Shown here: positions 52,245 through 61,162 of the stretch, one piece after another
Position numbering within the stretch: position 1 is the first letter of the stretch
How the letters are laid out: every line of letters starts with the position of its first letter
Assembly (NCBI GenBank): GCA_963793005.1
Contig: CAWBYP010000002.1
Location: forward strand, 1,302,001-1,366,000
Direction: 5' to 3'
From: RPQJ01 sp963793005
GTDB lineage: Bacteria > Pseudomonadota > Gammaproteobacteria > Steroidobacterales > Steroidobacteraceae
Length of the DNA: 64,000 nucleotides
Program-made: the position numbers and the translations under genes
The notes under the pieces: generated by a model
Told to the model about the DNA's origin: nothing
Seen by the model: only the letters and a program-made list of their open reading frames with translations
The model's database searches: none

Positions 52245-53345
52245 ATGCGTCGTCCTGAGACCTTCTATGACCTGATCCGTCGCCAGGGAATCTCCCGGCG
52301 CAGTTTCCTCAAGTTCTGTTCGTTGAGCGCCGCGTCGCTGGGCCTTGCGCCTGCATTCGCGCCGCGCATCGCACACGCGCTCGAGACCAAGCCCCGTGTA
52401 CCGGTGATCTGGATGCACGGCCTGGAGTGCACCTGCTGCACCGAGAGCTTCATCCGCTCCGCGCACCCGCTCGCCAAGGACGTGATCCTCTCGATGCTGT
52501 CGCTCGACTACGACGACACCATCATGGCTGCCGCCGGTCACCAGGCCGAACAGTGCATCGAAGACATCCGTCGCGACTACAAGGGCCAGTTCATCCTCGC
52601 AGTCGAAGGCAATCCGCCGCTCGGCGAAGATGGCATGTTCTGCATCCCGGGCGGCCGTCCGTTCGTGGAGCGCCTGAAGGAAGTCGCCGCCGATTCCGCA
52701 GCGGTCATCGCCTGGGGCTCGTGCGCTTCCTGGGGCTGCGTGCAGGCCGCCAAGCCGAACCCGACGCAGGCCACGCCGATCCACAAGGTGATCAGCGGCA
52801 AGCCGATCATCAAGGTTCCGGGCTGCCCGCCGATCGCCGAGGTCATGACGGGCGTCATCACCTACTACCTGACCTTCGGTGAGCTTCCGGCGCTCGATCG
52901 CCAGGGTCGCCCGCTGATGTTCTACAGCCAGCGCGTGCACGACAAGTGCTACCGCAGGGGTCACTTCGACGCAGGCCAGTTCGCCGAGACCTTCGACGAC
53001 GAAGGCTCGCGCATGGGCTACTGCCTGTACAAGGTCGGTTGCCGCGGGCCGACAACCTACAACGCCTGCTCGACTGTGCGTTGGAACGAGGCCGTCTCGT
53101 TCCCGATCGGTTCGGGCCACGGCTGCATCGGCTGCTCGGAACCCGATTTCTGGGACAACGGGCCCTTCTACGAGAGGCTCGCCAACTTCCCGCAGATCGG
53201 CATCGATACGACGGCCGACAGGGTCGGCGCGACGGCGGCCACGATCGTGGGTGTCGGCATCGCAGCACACGCCGGCCTTACCGCGCTGCGGCAGGCCAAG
53301 GTGAAGCCGAACTCGCCCGCCCGCGAATCCGAGAAGAGCGTCTGA
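52245..53345 (+). CDS. hyaA: Uptake [NiFe]-hydrogenase small subunit
   Basis: A 366-aa electron-transfer subunit with three Fe-S clusters. A Tat signal (SRRSFLKFCSLSAASLGL) precedes the mature domain beginning at ETKPRVPVIWMHGLECTCCTES, the proximal-cluster ligands; GSCASWGCVQ, PGCPP, and GHGCIGCSEPDFWD supply the rest. A C-terminal hydrophobic helix (RVGATAATIVGVGIAAH) anchors it to the membrane. This is group 1 membrane-bound uptake type. It is co-exported with HyaB. GGGAGC lies before the ATG. Confidence 0.95.
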   Translation: MRRPETFYDLIRRQGISRRSFLKFCSLSAASLGLAPAFAPRIAHALETKPRVPVIWMHGLECTCCTESFIRSAHPLAKDVILSMLSLDYDDTIMAAAGHQAEQCIEDIRRDYKGQFILAVEGNPPLGEDGMFCIPGGRPFVERLKEVAADSAAVIAWGSCASWGCVQAAKPNPTQATPIHKVISGKPIIKVPGCPPIAEVMTGVITYYLTFGELPALDRQGRPLMFYSQRVHDKCYRRGHFDAGQFAETFDDEGSRMGYCLYKVGCRGPTTYNACSTVRWNEAVSFPIGSGHGCIGCSEPDFWDNGPFYERLANFPQIGIDTTADRVGATAATIVGVGIAAHAGLTALRQAKVKPNSPARESEKSV

Positions 53346-53363
53346 CCGAGTGGAGACTGGAAA

Positions 53364-55157
53364 ATGACCATTACAACGACCCCAAACGGCTTTCAGCTCG
53401 ACGACTCGGGCAGGCGCGCCGTCGTCGACCCGATCACGCGCATCGAGGGACACCTTCGAATCGAGGTGAACGTCGACCAGCAGAACGTGATCCGCAATGC
53501 GGTGTCCACCGGAACGATGTGGCGCGGCCTGGAGGTGATTCTCCGTGGCCGTGACCCGCGTGACGCGTGGGCCTTCGTGCAGCGCATCTGCGGCGTGTGC
53601 ACCGGCGTCCACGCGCTCGCCTCGGTGCGCGCGGTGGAGCACGCGATCGGCATGCCGATTCCGGAAAACGCCAACACGATCCGCAACATCATGCACCTGA
53701 CCCTGTATTCGCAGGACCACCTGGTGCACTTCTACCACCTGCACGCCCTGGACTGGGTGGACGTGGTGAGCGCACTGTCGGCCGACCCGGTTGCGACATC
53801 GCAACTGGCGCAGTCGATCTCGTCGTGGCCGATGTCCTCGCCGGGCTACTACCGCGACCTGAAGAACACACTGACGAAGTTCGTCGAAAGCGGGCAGCTC
53901 GGTCCTTTCCGCAACGGCTACTGGGGCCACCCGGGCTACAAGCTGCCGCCCGAGGCCAACCTGATGGCGGTCGGCCACTACCTGCAGGCGCTCGACTTCC
54001 AGAAGGAGATCGTCAAGATCCAGACCATCTTCGGCGGCAAGAACCCGCACCCGAACTGGCTGGTGGGCGGCGTGCCCTCGCCGATCAACCTGAACAACGT
54101 CGGCGCGGTCGGCGCGATAAACATGACGCAGCTGAACATGGTCAGCGACATCATCGACCGCACGATCGACTTCATCGACAACGTCTACATCCCCGACCTG
54201 CTCGCAATCGCCAGCTTCTACAAGGACTGGGCGAGCTGGGGCGGCGGCCTGTCGTCGAAGTACCTGCTGTCCTACGGCGACTGCCCGCGGACGGCGAACG
54301 ACTACAGCGCGGACAACCTGATGATGCCGCGCGGCGCGATCATCGACGGCAACCTGAACGAGGTGCACGACGTCGACCTGAGCAAGGCCGACGAGATCCG
54401 CGAGCACATCGCGCACTCCTGGTACAAGTACGCGGACGGCAAGGACAGCCTGCATCCCTGGGACGGCGAGACCGTGCCGGACTTCAACCCGGGCAATGCC
54501 AAGCGCACCGGCAACCAGTTCGAGCAGTTCGACGAGTCGCAGAAATATTCCTGGGTCAAGGCACCGCGCTGGAACGGCCATGCGATGGAAGTGGGCCCGC
54601 TGGCCCGCTACGTCATCGGCTACGCCAAGGGCATCCCGGAGTTCAAGGAACCCGTGGAAATGGTGCTCAAGACGCTCGACGTGCCGGTCACGGCGCTGTT
54701 CTCAACGCTCGGCCGCACGGCCGCTCGCGGGCTCGAGTGCAGCTGGGCAGCACACGCGCTGAAGGGCGAGTTCCAGAAGCTGGTCGCCAACATCAAGGCT
54801 GGCGATACGGCGACGGCCAACCAGCAGGCGCACGACCCGCACAACTGGCCGAAGTCCTGCAAGGGCTATGGCTTCGTCGAGGCCCCGCGCGGCGCGCTCG
54901 GGCACTGGATCGACATCGACAACATGGCGATCAAGAACTACCAGTGCATCGTGCCCACGACCTGGAATGCGAGCCCGCGTGACGCGGCCGGCAACATCGG
55001 CGCCTACGAGGCCGCGTTGCTCGACACGCCGATGGTGGACCCCGAGAAGCCGCTCGAGATCCTTCGCACGATCCACAGCTTCGATCCCTGCCTGGCCTGC
55101 GCGACCCACGTGCTGGACATGGACGGGAACGAAGTAAGCAGCGTCAAGGTGCGCTGA
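53364..55157 (+). CDS. hyaB: Uptake [NiFe]-hydrogenase large subunit
   Basis: The 597-aa catalytic subunit that splits H2. The NiFe ligands are RICGVCT (Cys76, Cys79) and DPCLACATH (Cys576, Cys579). The C-terminal 15 residues after His582 (VLDMDGNEVSSVKVR) form the extension removed by the HyaD protease after metal insertion. Early motifs DPITRIEGHLRIEV and SRPLSAD-like region fit group 1. It lies 18 bp after hyaA. Confidence 0.96.
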   Translation: MTITTTPNGFQLDDSGRRAVVDPITRIEGHLRIEVNVDQQNVIRNAVSTGTMWRGLEVILRGRDPRDAWAFVQRICGVCTGVHALASVRAVEHAIGMPIPENANTIRNIMHLTLYSQDHLVHFYHLHALDWVDVVSALSADPVATSQLAQSISSWPMSSPGYYRDLKNTLTKFVESGQLGPFRNGYWGHPGYKLPPEANLMAVGHYLQALDFQKEIVKIQTIFGGKNPHPNWLVGGVPSPINLNNVGAVGAINMTQLNMVSDIIDRTIDFIDNVYIPDLLAIASFYKDWASWGGGLSSKYLLSYGDCPRTANDYSADNLMMPRGAIIDGNLNEVHDVDLSKADEIREHIAHSWYKYADGKDSLHPWDGETVPDFNPGNAKRTGNQFEQFDESQKYSWVKAPRWNGHAMEVGPLARYVIGYAKGIPEFKEPVEMVLKTLDVPVTALFSTLGRTAARGLECSWAAHALKGEFQKLVANIKAGDTATANQQAHDPHNWPKSCKGYGFVEAPRGALGHWIDIDNMAIKNYQCIVPTTWNASPRDAAGNIGAYEAALLDTPMVDPEKPLEILRTIHSFDPCLACATHVLDMDGNEVSSVKVR

Positions 55158-55167
55158 GGAGGTAATC

Positions 55168-55908
55168 ATGACCTACGCTTACCCCTCGACACCGCCTGCA
55201 AGCCGCGTGCGCGAAGGCGAGTTCGGCGAGGCGATCCTGCCCGTCGGCGTGCAGCCGGGACCGGTGTACGTCTACGATGCGGCGACCCGCATCTGGCACT
55301 GGGTGACGATGCTCTGCATCATCGCGCTGTGCGTGACCGGGTACTTCATCGGCGCGCCACTGCCGAGCATCAACGGCGGCGAGACTACCGGCCACTTCCT
55401 GTTCGGCTACATCCGGATGGTGCACTTCATTGCGGGGCAGGTCCTCGGTGTAGTGTTCCTGATGCGGATCTACAGGGTGTTCGTCGGCGGCCCGCACGCG
55501 AGGCAGATCTTCTACATCCCGTTCTGGAGCCTGCACTGGTGGAAGGAGGTGTTCGGCGAGATCCGCTGGTACCTGTTTATCGGCAAACCGAAGGAGTACG
55601 TGGGGCACAATCCGCTGGCACACCTGGCGATGTTCCTGATGTTCCTGCTGCCGACGATCGTCCTGCTGCTGACGGGCTTCGCCCTGTACGCGGAGGACGC
55701 CGGCATCCAGAGCACCTGGTACACGCTGTTTGGGTGGGTGTTCACGGTGATCGGCAACTCGTTCTCGGTGCACACCTGGCACCACGTGGCCATGTGGATC
55801 GTGATCCTGTTCGCGATCGTCCACATGTACATGGCGATCCGCGAGGACATGACGCACCGCCAGACCACGATCAGCTCGATGATCAGTGGATGGAGGTTCT
55901 TCCGCTGA
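55168..55908 (+). CDS. hyaC: Ni/Fe-hydrogenase b-type cytochrome subunit
   Basis: A 246-aa membrane cytochrome with four hydrophobic helices that passes electrons from HyaA to quinone. Heme-ligand His residues occur in WHWVTMLC, GHFLFGYIRMVHFIAGQ and HTWHHVAMW. It begins 10 bp after hyaB with GAGGAGG. A strong hairpin follows the stop. Confidence 0.93.
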   Translation: MTYAYPSTPPASRVREGEFGEAILPVGVQPGPVYVYDAATRIWHWVTMLCIIALCVTGYFIGAPLPSINGGETTGHFLFGYIRMVHFIAGQVLGVVFLMRIYRVFVGGPHARQIFYIPFWSLHWWKEVFGEIRWYLFIGKPKEYVGHNPLAHLAMFLMFLLPTIVLLLTGFALYAEDAGIQSTWYTLFGWVFTVIGNSFSVHTWHHVAMWIVILFAIVHMYMAIREDMTHRQTTISSMISGWRFFR

Positions 55909-55936
55909 CCCCGGGTTCCGGGCAGCTCGTCTGACC

Positions 55937-55965
55937 AGCGGGGCCGGCTAGAAACCGGCCCCGCT
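55937..55965 (+). terminator. Strong hairpin between hyaC and hyaD
   Basis: AGCGGGGCCGG and CCGGCCCCGCT form a perfect 11-bp stem with a 7-base loop, 29 bp after the hyaC stop. No T run follows, so it may be a partial terminator or an mRNA-stabilising element that lowers expression of the accessory genes relative to the structural genes. The remaining gap to hyaD (55966-56119) holds nothing recognisable. Confidence 0.55.
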
Positions 55966-56119
55966 GCTTGTTGGCACTGCCCCTCGGGCGCGTCAGGTGG
56001 CATTCCGAGGGTGTCACCGGGGCTCCCCCCGATGTCGCCGGCGCCCCCGGGCCACCCAAAGGCCGTTAACATAGCCGGGCCCCGCATTGCGCGGGTGCAG
56101 CCGGGAGGATGTCGATAGC

Positions 56120-56794
56120 ATGAATCCGCGAGGAGACGATCCCGCCGGGCGCCGCGTGAAGGTGCTCGGCGTAGGCAACCTGCTGTGGGCCGACGAGGGC
56201 TTCGGGATCCGCTGCGTGGAGGCGCTCGACCATGCATGGGAATTCCCGCCCGACGTCGAGCTGCTCGATGGCGGGACACTGGGTCTCGCGCTGATTCCGC
56301 TGTTGCAGGACGCGACACACGTGCTGCTTTTCGACGCCGTGGACTGCGGCCGGGAACCCGGCACGCTGGTGGTGGCACGTGACGACGAGGTGCCGCGCTA
56401 CATGAACCGCGACAAGATGAGCCTGCACCAGGCGGGCATGAACGACGTGCTGGCATCGCTCGAGATGCTCGGCCACAAGCCCCGTGCATTCACCCTGGTC
56501 GGCGTGCAGCCTGTCGAGCTGGCCGACTACGGCGGCAGCCTCACGCCCGGCGTGCGCGCGCTCATGCCGCAGGCGCTCGAACTCGGCCTGGCGGAACTGG
56601 CCGCCTGGGGTGTTGCGGGTCGCCCGCGCGACGGGGCGGAGTCCGGCGCCGTTGTCTTTGACGCGCTGGCGATGGGACGCTACGAATCCGGCCGCCCGTC
56701 CGAGGATGCCGCGTACCGCAGGGGCGACGAGCGGTTCCTGACCCTGCCTTCCGCGGCGAAGCCCGCCAGCGACGACCCGGAGAAACCCAGATGA
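56120..56794 (+). CDS. hyaD: Hydrogenase maturation protease
   Basis: A 224-aa endopeptidase that removes the C-terminal extension of HyaB once Ni is inserted. Ni-sensing residues are in GNLLWADEGFG (Glu), LFDAVDCG (Asp) and SLHQAGMND (His). The start at 56120 is uncertain; an in-frame ATG at 56087 is possible. The C-terminal 45 residues beyond the protease fold are low-complexity. ATGA overlap with hyaE. Confidence 0.92.
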   Translation: MNPRGDDPAGRRVKVLGVGNLLWADEGFGIRCVEALDHAWEFPPDVELLDGGTLGLALIPLLQDATHVLLFDAVDCGREPGTLVVARDDEVPRYMNRDKMSLHQAGMNDVLASLEMLGHKPRAFTLVGVQPVELADYGGSLTPGVRALMPQALELGLAELAAWGVAGRPRDGAESGAVVFDALAMGRYESGRPSEDAAYRRGDERFLTLPSAAKPASDDPEKPR

Positions 56795-57192
56795 GCAGCA
56801 TCATCGAAAGCCTGGCCGCACAGGACGACTGCGAGGTGGTGCGCAAGGCGGACCTCGACGACTTCCTGGCCCGCCACCCGCGGGCGCTGCTGTTCCTGAC
56901 CGGCGACACCGCGCATCGGCCCGAGGGCCTCGACGTCGCCGTGGTGGTCCGTGAGCTGCTGGCAGCCTACCGCGGACGCCTGGCCGTGGGGATCATCGAC
57001 CGCCGTGACGAGACGACCGCAATGCCGCTGTTTGGCGTCGTCGTCCTGCCTGCCGTCGTGTTCGTACGGGATGGCCAGGCGACCGAACTCGTCGCGCGCA
57101 TGAGGGACTGGCCCGTGTTCGCGCAGGCCTGCGACCGGCTGCTGGCACCCGACGGCGCCGCATCGGTGCCTGCGCCTGGAGGAAACGCATGA
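56791..57192 (+). CDS. hyaE: Hydrogenase maturation thioredoxin-like protein HyaE/HupG
   Basis: A 133-aa thioredoxin-fold chaperone without the CxxC motif, typical of HyaE. It has PRALLFLTGDTAHRPEGLDVAVVV and VGIIDRRDETTAMPLFGVVVLPAVVF. HyaE proteins bind the Tat-targeted small subunit. ATGA overlaps on both sides. Confidence 0.9.
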   Translation: MSSIIESLAAQDDCEVVRKADLDDFLARHPRALLFLTGDTAHRPEGLDVAVVVRELLAAYRGRLAVGIIDRRDETTAMPLFGVVVLPAVVFVRDGQATELVARMRDWPVFAQACDRLLAPDGAASVPAPGGNA

Positions 57193-58037
57193 CCGACTAT
57201 CCGCTCGTCTGGCGACCCAAGGCACCTGCCCCGGCCGCGGCCGGTGAGGACCCGTCCCTGCGCCTGCTGGACATGCCGGTTGGCACGACCCGGCCCCGCC
57301 GGGAAGCCCGACGGGTCGACAGCATGTCGCGGGCCGCCCGCGCCGTGCTCGAGGAGGCGGTGGTCGCGCTGCGCGAGCACGCCGAAGGCGACCGCGAACC
57401 GAGCCTGATCAGCCTGCGCTCACTGCAACCAGGTGATCGCGACACCATCCTCGACGTGCTGGGCGAAGGTGACGTGTGGGGGTCGGTCGGAGGCAATGTC
57501 GGTTACACGTTCACCGAATCGGTGCTCACCGGACTGTGGTACGTTGAAGCGACGTCGCCGGACGGCGCGAAGACCGACTGGCTCGAGGTCGCGCGGATTC
57601 CCCAGGCGGTGCTGCACGCGGCCGAGCACATGCCCAGGGAGTCGATCGGGATCCCCGACCGGATGCCCCAGGGCGCGATGAATTCCCTCGCCCTGCTCAC
57701 CGAATTGCAGCAGCGCTCGACCGCCTACCTGCCGGGAGAGGAAAACCACATCATCAACTTCACGCTGCTGCCGATCACCGAGGCTGATGCCGAGGTGCTG
57801 ACGACGGTACTCGGCCAGATCCCGCTGGTGATCCGCGGTGGCGGCTACGGCAGCTGCCGGATCTTCGCGTCGGGCCTCAGGCACGTCTGGGCGGTGCAGT
57901 ACCTGAATTCGATGGACAAGGTGATCCTGGACACGCTCGAAATCGGCGGGGTCCCGGTCGCGGCGCTGGCCGCGCGCGAGGACCTCGCCGAATCCGCAGG
58001 GCGGCTTCCGGAAATGATGCAGGCGTACGCATCATGA
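57189..58037 (+). CDS. hyaF: Hydrogenase expression/formation protein HyaF/HupH
   Basis: A 282-aa maturation protein needed for Fe-S assembly of the small subunit in related systems. Matches: LPGDRDTILDVLGEGDVW-like GEG core, and SVLTGLWYVEATS and GQIPLVIRGGGYGSCRI. Overlaps hyaE and the rubredoxin-HybE gene by ATGA junctions. Confidence 0.9.
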   Translation: MTDYPLVWRPKAPAPAAAGEDPSLRLLDMPVGTTRPRREARRVDSMSRAARAVLEEAVVALREHAEGDREPSLISLRSLQPGDRDTILDVLGEGDVWGSVGGNVGYTFTESVLTGLWYVEATSPDGAKTDWLEVARIPQAVLHAAEHMPRESIGIPDRMPQGAMNSLALLTELQQRSTAYLPGEENHIINFTLLPITEADAEVLTTVLGQIPLVIRGGGYGSCRIFASGLRHVWAVQYLNSMDKVILDTLEIGGVPVAALAAREDLAESAGRLPEMMQAYAS

Positions 58038-58720
58038 ACAGCACGTTCGAAGGCAGCTACCTCGGGGACGCTTCCAAGCTCGATGACGACACTCGCCTCG
58101 AGTGCGGCATCTGCTGGTGGGTCTACGACCCGGCGCTCGGCGACGAGGTCGAGCAGGTGCAGCCGGGCACCCCGTTTTCCCGGCTCCCGGACACCTGGCG
58201 TTGCCCGAACTGCGATGCGGAGAAGAGCAAGTTCATGGTGCTGGGCAGCGCAGGCGGCAACTCGCCGCTCGCCCACCCGGTCGTGCAGCTGGCAAATGCC
58301 TATCGTCGCGCTGCGCTGTCGATGAAGGGGCTGCCGATCTACAACCCGACGATCGCGGTCGAGGCGATCGGCTTCCGCGAGGTTGACGGGCGCCACGCCG
58401 GCGTCATGGTCACGCCCTGGTTCATGAACCTGGTCGTGATTCCCTCGGAGTCGGATGGGACGACCTGGGTCACAGGCGGCAGCGTGCGGCTGGCGTTTCC
58501 GTCCGGGCAGTACGACCTGCTGGTCAGTGAGCTTCCGGGGTTCGGCCTGGTAAGCAGCTGCGCGTTGTTCTCGCCGATGAGCGAGTTCACGGACCACGAG
58601 GCCGCGCAGGTCGCGGCGCAGGCCGCAGCCGACGCGCTGCACGTGGCCGAGGAGCCGGATCCACCGCCGGTCGTATCACGCCGAACGCTGCTCGGCGGCG
58701 GATCCGAACCAGGCCCATGA
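58034..58720 (+). CDS. hybE: Rubredoxin-HybE/HupJ fusion, hydrogenase assembly chaperone
   Basis: A 228-aa protein with two domains. Residues 15-70 form a rubredoxin: Cys24, Cys27 (CGICWWVYDP) and Cys57, Cys60 (CPNC) bind one iron. Residues 75-210 match the HybE/HupJ chaperone: NAYRRAALSMKGLPIYNPTI, GVMVTPWFMNLVVIPS and ELPGFGLVSSCALFSPM. In many operons these are separate genes (hupI and hupJ); here they are one polypeptide. It probably protects and assembles the small-subunit Fe-S clusters in air. ATGA overlap with the antiporter gene. Confidence 0.88.
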   Translation: MNSTFEGSYLGDASKLDDDTRLECGICWWVYDPALGDEVEQVQPGTPFSRLPDTWRCPNCDAEKSKFMVLGSAGGNSPLAHPVVQLANAYRRAALSMKGLPIYNPTIAVEAIGFREVDGRHAGVMVTPWFMNLVVIPSESDGTTWVTGGSVRLAFPSGQYDLLVSELPGFGLVSSCALFSPMSEFTDHEAAQVAAQAAADALHVAEEPDPPPVVSRRTLLGGGSEPGP

Positions 58721-59994
58721 CCGACCGCGCCCTGCTGGTCCTGGCGGGACTGTTCGTACTCTCGTACCTGCTCGAGGTCGTAGGCCGGCGCACGAAAGTA
58801 CCCGGAGTCGTGCTGCTGATCGCGACCGGCATGATTGCCAGGGAAGTCCTCGATCGCATCGGACTCGAACTCAGGTTCGTGGAAGTGCTGCTGCCCGTCG
58901 TGGGCACGATCGGCCTGATACTGATCGTGCTCGAGGGTTCCCTCGATCTCGAGTTGCGCCGCGAGCGCGCGCTGCTGATCGCGCGGTCCAGCGGCGCTGC
59001 GCTGGCCGGTTTTCTCGTCACGCTCGCGGTCTTCGCCTGGCTGTTCGGAAGGCTGCTCGACTACGACTGGTCGACCGCCGTGCTGGCGGCCATGCCGTTC
59101 GCGGTGATCTCGAGCGCGGTCGCAATCCCCAGCGCCGCCGGCCTGCCGGACAACGCCCGGGAATTCGTGGTCTACGAAAGCTCGCTCTCCGACATCATCG
59201 GGGTGCTGGTGTTCTATGCATGGCTCGCTGCGGGCGGGTCGATGGAACTGTTCCTCGCCGACCTGTTCGGCGGTGGCGCCCTGTCGCTGCTTGCCGCAGT
59301 CGCGACCGCGCTCGGCATCTTCTTCCTGATCAACCGCATCGAAGGGCACATCCGCTTCGTGCCGCTGCTTGCAGGCCTGCTGCTGCTTTATGCAGCCGGC
59401 AAGATGCTGCACCTTTCACCGCTGATACTGATCCTGGTCTGTGGCCTGCTGCTCAACAACCCGCGGCTGCTCGAGTGGAACGCGTGGCTCAAGTCCATGC
59501 ACCGGCCGCGATACGACACGACGCTGTCCGAGTTCAAGGGCCTGGTTGCCGAGCTGACGTTCGCCGTGAAGAGCGTGTTTTTCATCATGCTGGGCTACTG
59601 GACCAACGTGCGTGAAATGGTCGACTGGCGCGTCTGGGCGATAGCGGCCGTCATGGTTGGCGTGATCTATTCGAGCAGGCTCGGAATCCTGAAACTGCTG
59701 CGCGTCAGGAGCCGACAGCAACTCCTGTGGGTTGCGCCGCGGGGACTCATCACCGTGCTGCTGTTCCTCACCGCGGCTGACACCGGCAACCTCGTCGGAT
59801 TCCCGTTTGGCGCCGTCATGGTCGTGGTGCTGGTTACCGCGCTGGCCACCGGCCTGTCGCATCGGATTCCGGCTGCTGCAGCCGGGCCGGCGACGCCCGT
59901 CACGGCCGGAGCGGACGACACGCCCGCCATCCCGGAAGATGCGCCCACCGAGGCCGCCCCTCCCGAACTCAGTTCGACTGCAGATCGCCCCTGA
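58717..59994 (+). CDS. Cation/proton antiporter, CPA family
   Basis: A 425-aa membrane protein with 11-13 helices and a Pro/Ala-rich C-terminal tail. The family core is FVLSYLLEVVGRRTKVPGVVLLIATGM and LIVLEGSLDLELR, with VVYESSLSDIIGVLVFY corresponding to the conserved acidic/Ser-Asp ion-site helix. It starts inside the stop of the rubredoxin-HybE gene, so it belongs to the hydrogenase transcript. The transported ion is not determined; K+ or Na+ for H+ is likely. It might balance the proton changes of H2 oxidation, an inference. Confidence 0.85.
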   Translation: MTDRALLVLAGLFVLSYLLEVVGRRTKVPGVVLLIATGMIAREVLDRIGLELRFVEVLLPVVGTIGLILIVLEGSLDLELRRERALLIARSSGAALAGFLVTLAVFAWLFGRLLDYDWSTAVLAAMPFAVISSAVAIPSAAGLPDNAREFVVYESSLSDIIGVLVFYAWLAAGGSMELFLADLFGGGALSLLAAVATALGIFFLINRIEGHIRFVPLLAGLLLLYAAGKMLHLSPLILILVCGLLLNNPRLLEWNAWLKSMHRPRYDTTLSEFKGLVAELTFAVKSVFFIMLGYWTNVREMVDWRVWAIAAVMVGVIYSSRLGILKLLRVRSRQQLLWVAPRGLITVLLFLTAADTGNLVGFPFGAVMVVVLVTALATGLSHRIPAAAAGPATPVTAGADDTPAIPEDAPTEAAPPELSSTADRP

Positions 59995-61144
59995 TGCAGT
60001 TGCAGTAGAGCCGCTCGAAGTCCTCCACTGTCAGCGCCACCGGGTTACCCCCGGTCGACGGGTCCGCGAAAGCCTGCGGTGCGAACGGAGCGGCATGCTC
60101 CTCCTTCACTCCTATCTCGCCGAGCGTGTCCGGGATGCCGATTTCGCGTCGCAGCTCGAGCACCCAATCGAGCACACCAGCGTAGGAGCGCTCGCGCAGG
60201 CCCAGCCAGGCCGCCAGGCGGGCCAGCTTCTCCTCTATCGCAGCCCTGTTCCACTCGAGCACATAGGGCATAACCACCGCATTGGTGAGCCCGTGGTGGG
60301 TACCGAGGTTTGCCGAGCACGGGTGGCTCAGGCTGTGCATGGCCCCGAGCCCCTTCTGGAACGCAGTCGCACCCATCGAGGACGCCACCAGCATGTGGGC
60401 GCGCGCCTCGACATCGGCGCCATTGCGCACCGCACGCGGCAGCCATTCCTTGATGAGGCGCATGCCCTCGACCGCGATGCCCTCTGCCATCGGGTGATAG
60501 CCTGGCGCGCAATAGGCCTCGAGGTTGTGCGACAGCGCGTCCATGCCGACCGCCGCGGTGATGCGCGGCGGCAGGCCCACCGTGAGTTCGGGGTCCTCGA
60601 GCACGATGGAAGGCATCATGTTCGGGTGGAAGATGATCTTCTTCGTGTGATCGCGCAGGTCCGTAATGACGGAGGCACGGCCCACCTCGGACCCGGTGCC
60701 CGCCGTGGTAGGCACCGCCACCACCGGCACCATGCCTGCGACGATGACGCGCTTGTACCAGTCCTCGCGGTCCTCGAAATCCCAGATCGGCCGCACCTGC
60801 CCGATCATGAGCGCGACGGCCTTGGCAGAATCAAGCGCGCTGCCTCCGCCGAAGGCGATGACTCCATCGTGCCCACCCGCCTGGAAGGCCTTCACGCCGG
60901 CCGCGACGTTGGCCTCGACGGGATTCGGCTGCACGTCGGAAAAAACCTCGCATGCCAGGTCGTCATCGCGGCACAAACTCACTGCCTGCCCGATCATCGG
61001 CAGCGCCGCCAGGCCCTCGTCAGTGACCAGCAGCGGCCGCTGCATGCCGAGTTCGCGGCAGTGCCCGGGCAACTCGACGATGCGACCGGCTCCAAACTTG
61101 ATGCTGGTGGGGTAGTTCCAGTTACCGCGCAGGGTCGTCGTCAT
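59969..61144 (-). CDS. Iron-containing alcohol dehydrogenase
   Basis: A 391-aa group III alcohol dehydrogenase. NAD binding: GGGSALDSAKAVAL and PTTAGTGSEVGRAS; metal ligands in DALSHNLEAYCAP, with a further His in MHSLSHPCSANLGTHHGLTNAV. Its 3' end overlaps the convergent antiporter gene by 26 bp. It follows the aldehyde dehydrogenase gene by 18 bp, so the two act in one pathway. Confidence 0.93.
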   Translation of the reverse strand: MTTTLRGNWNYPTSIKFGAGRIVELPGHCRELGMQRPLLVTDEGLAALPMIGQAVSLCRDDDLACEVFSDVQPNPVEANVAAGVKAFQAGGHDGVIAFGGGSALDSAKAVALMIGQVRPIWDFEDREDWYKRVIVAGMVPVVAVPTTAGTGSEVGRASVITDLRDHTKKIIFHPNMMPSIVLEDPELTVGLPPRITAAVGMDALSHNLEAYCAPGYHPMAEGIAVEGMRLIKEWLPRAVRNGADVEARAHMLVASSMGATAFQKGLGAMHSLSHPCSANLGTHHGLTNAVVMPYVLEWNRAAIEEKLARLAAWLGLRERSYAGVLDWVLELRREIGIPDTLGEIGVKEEHAAPFAPQAFADPSTGGNPVALTVEDFERLYCNCIRGDLQSN

Positions 61145-61162
61145 CGTTGGATCCTCGGTTAC

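Noticed and set aside
52080..54581. Long open frame of over 800 codons antisense to hyaA and hyaB
   Set aside because: It is the complement of highly biased GC-rich hydrogenase genes with clear motifs on the + strand; its product is low-complexity and resembles nothing.
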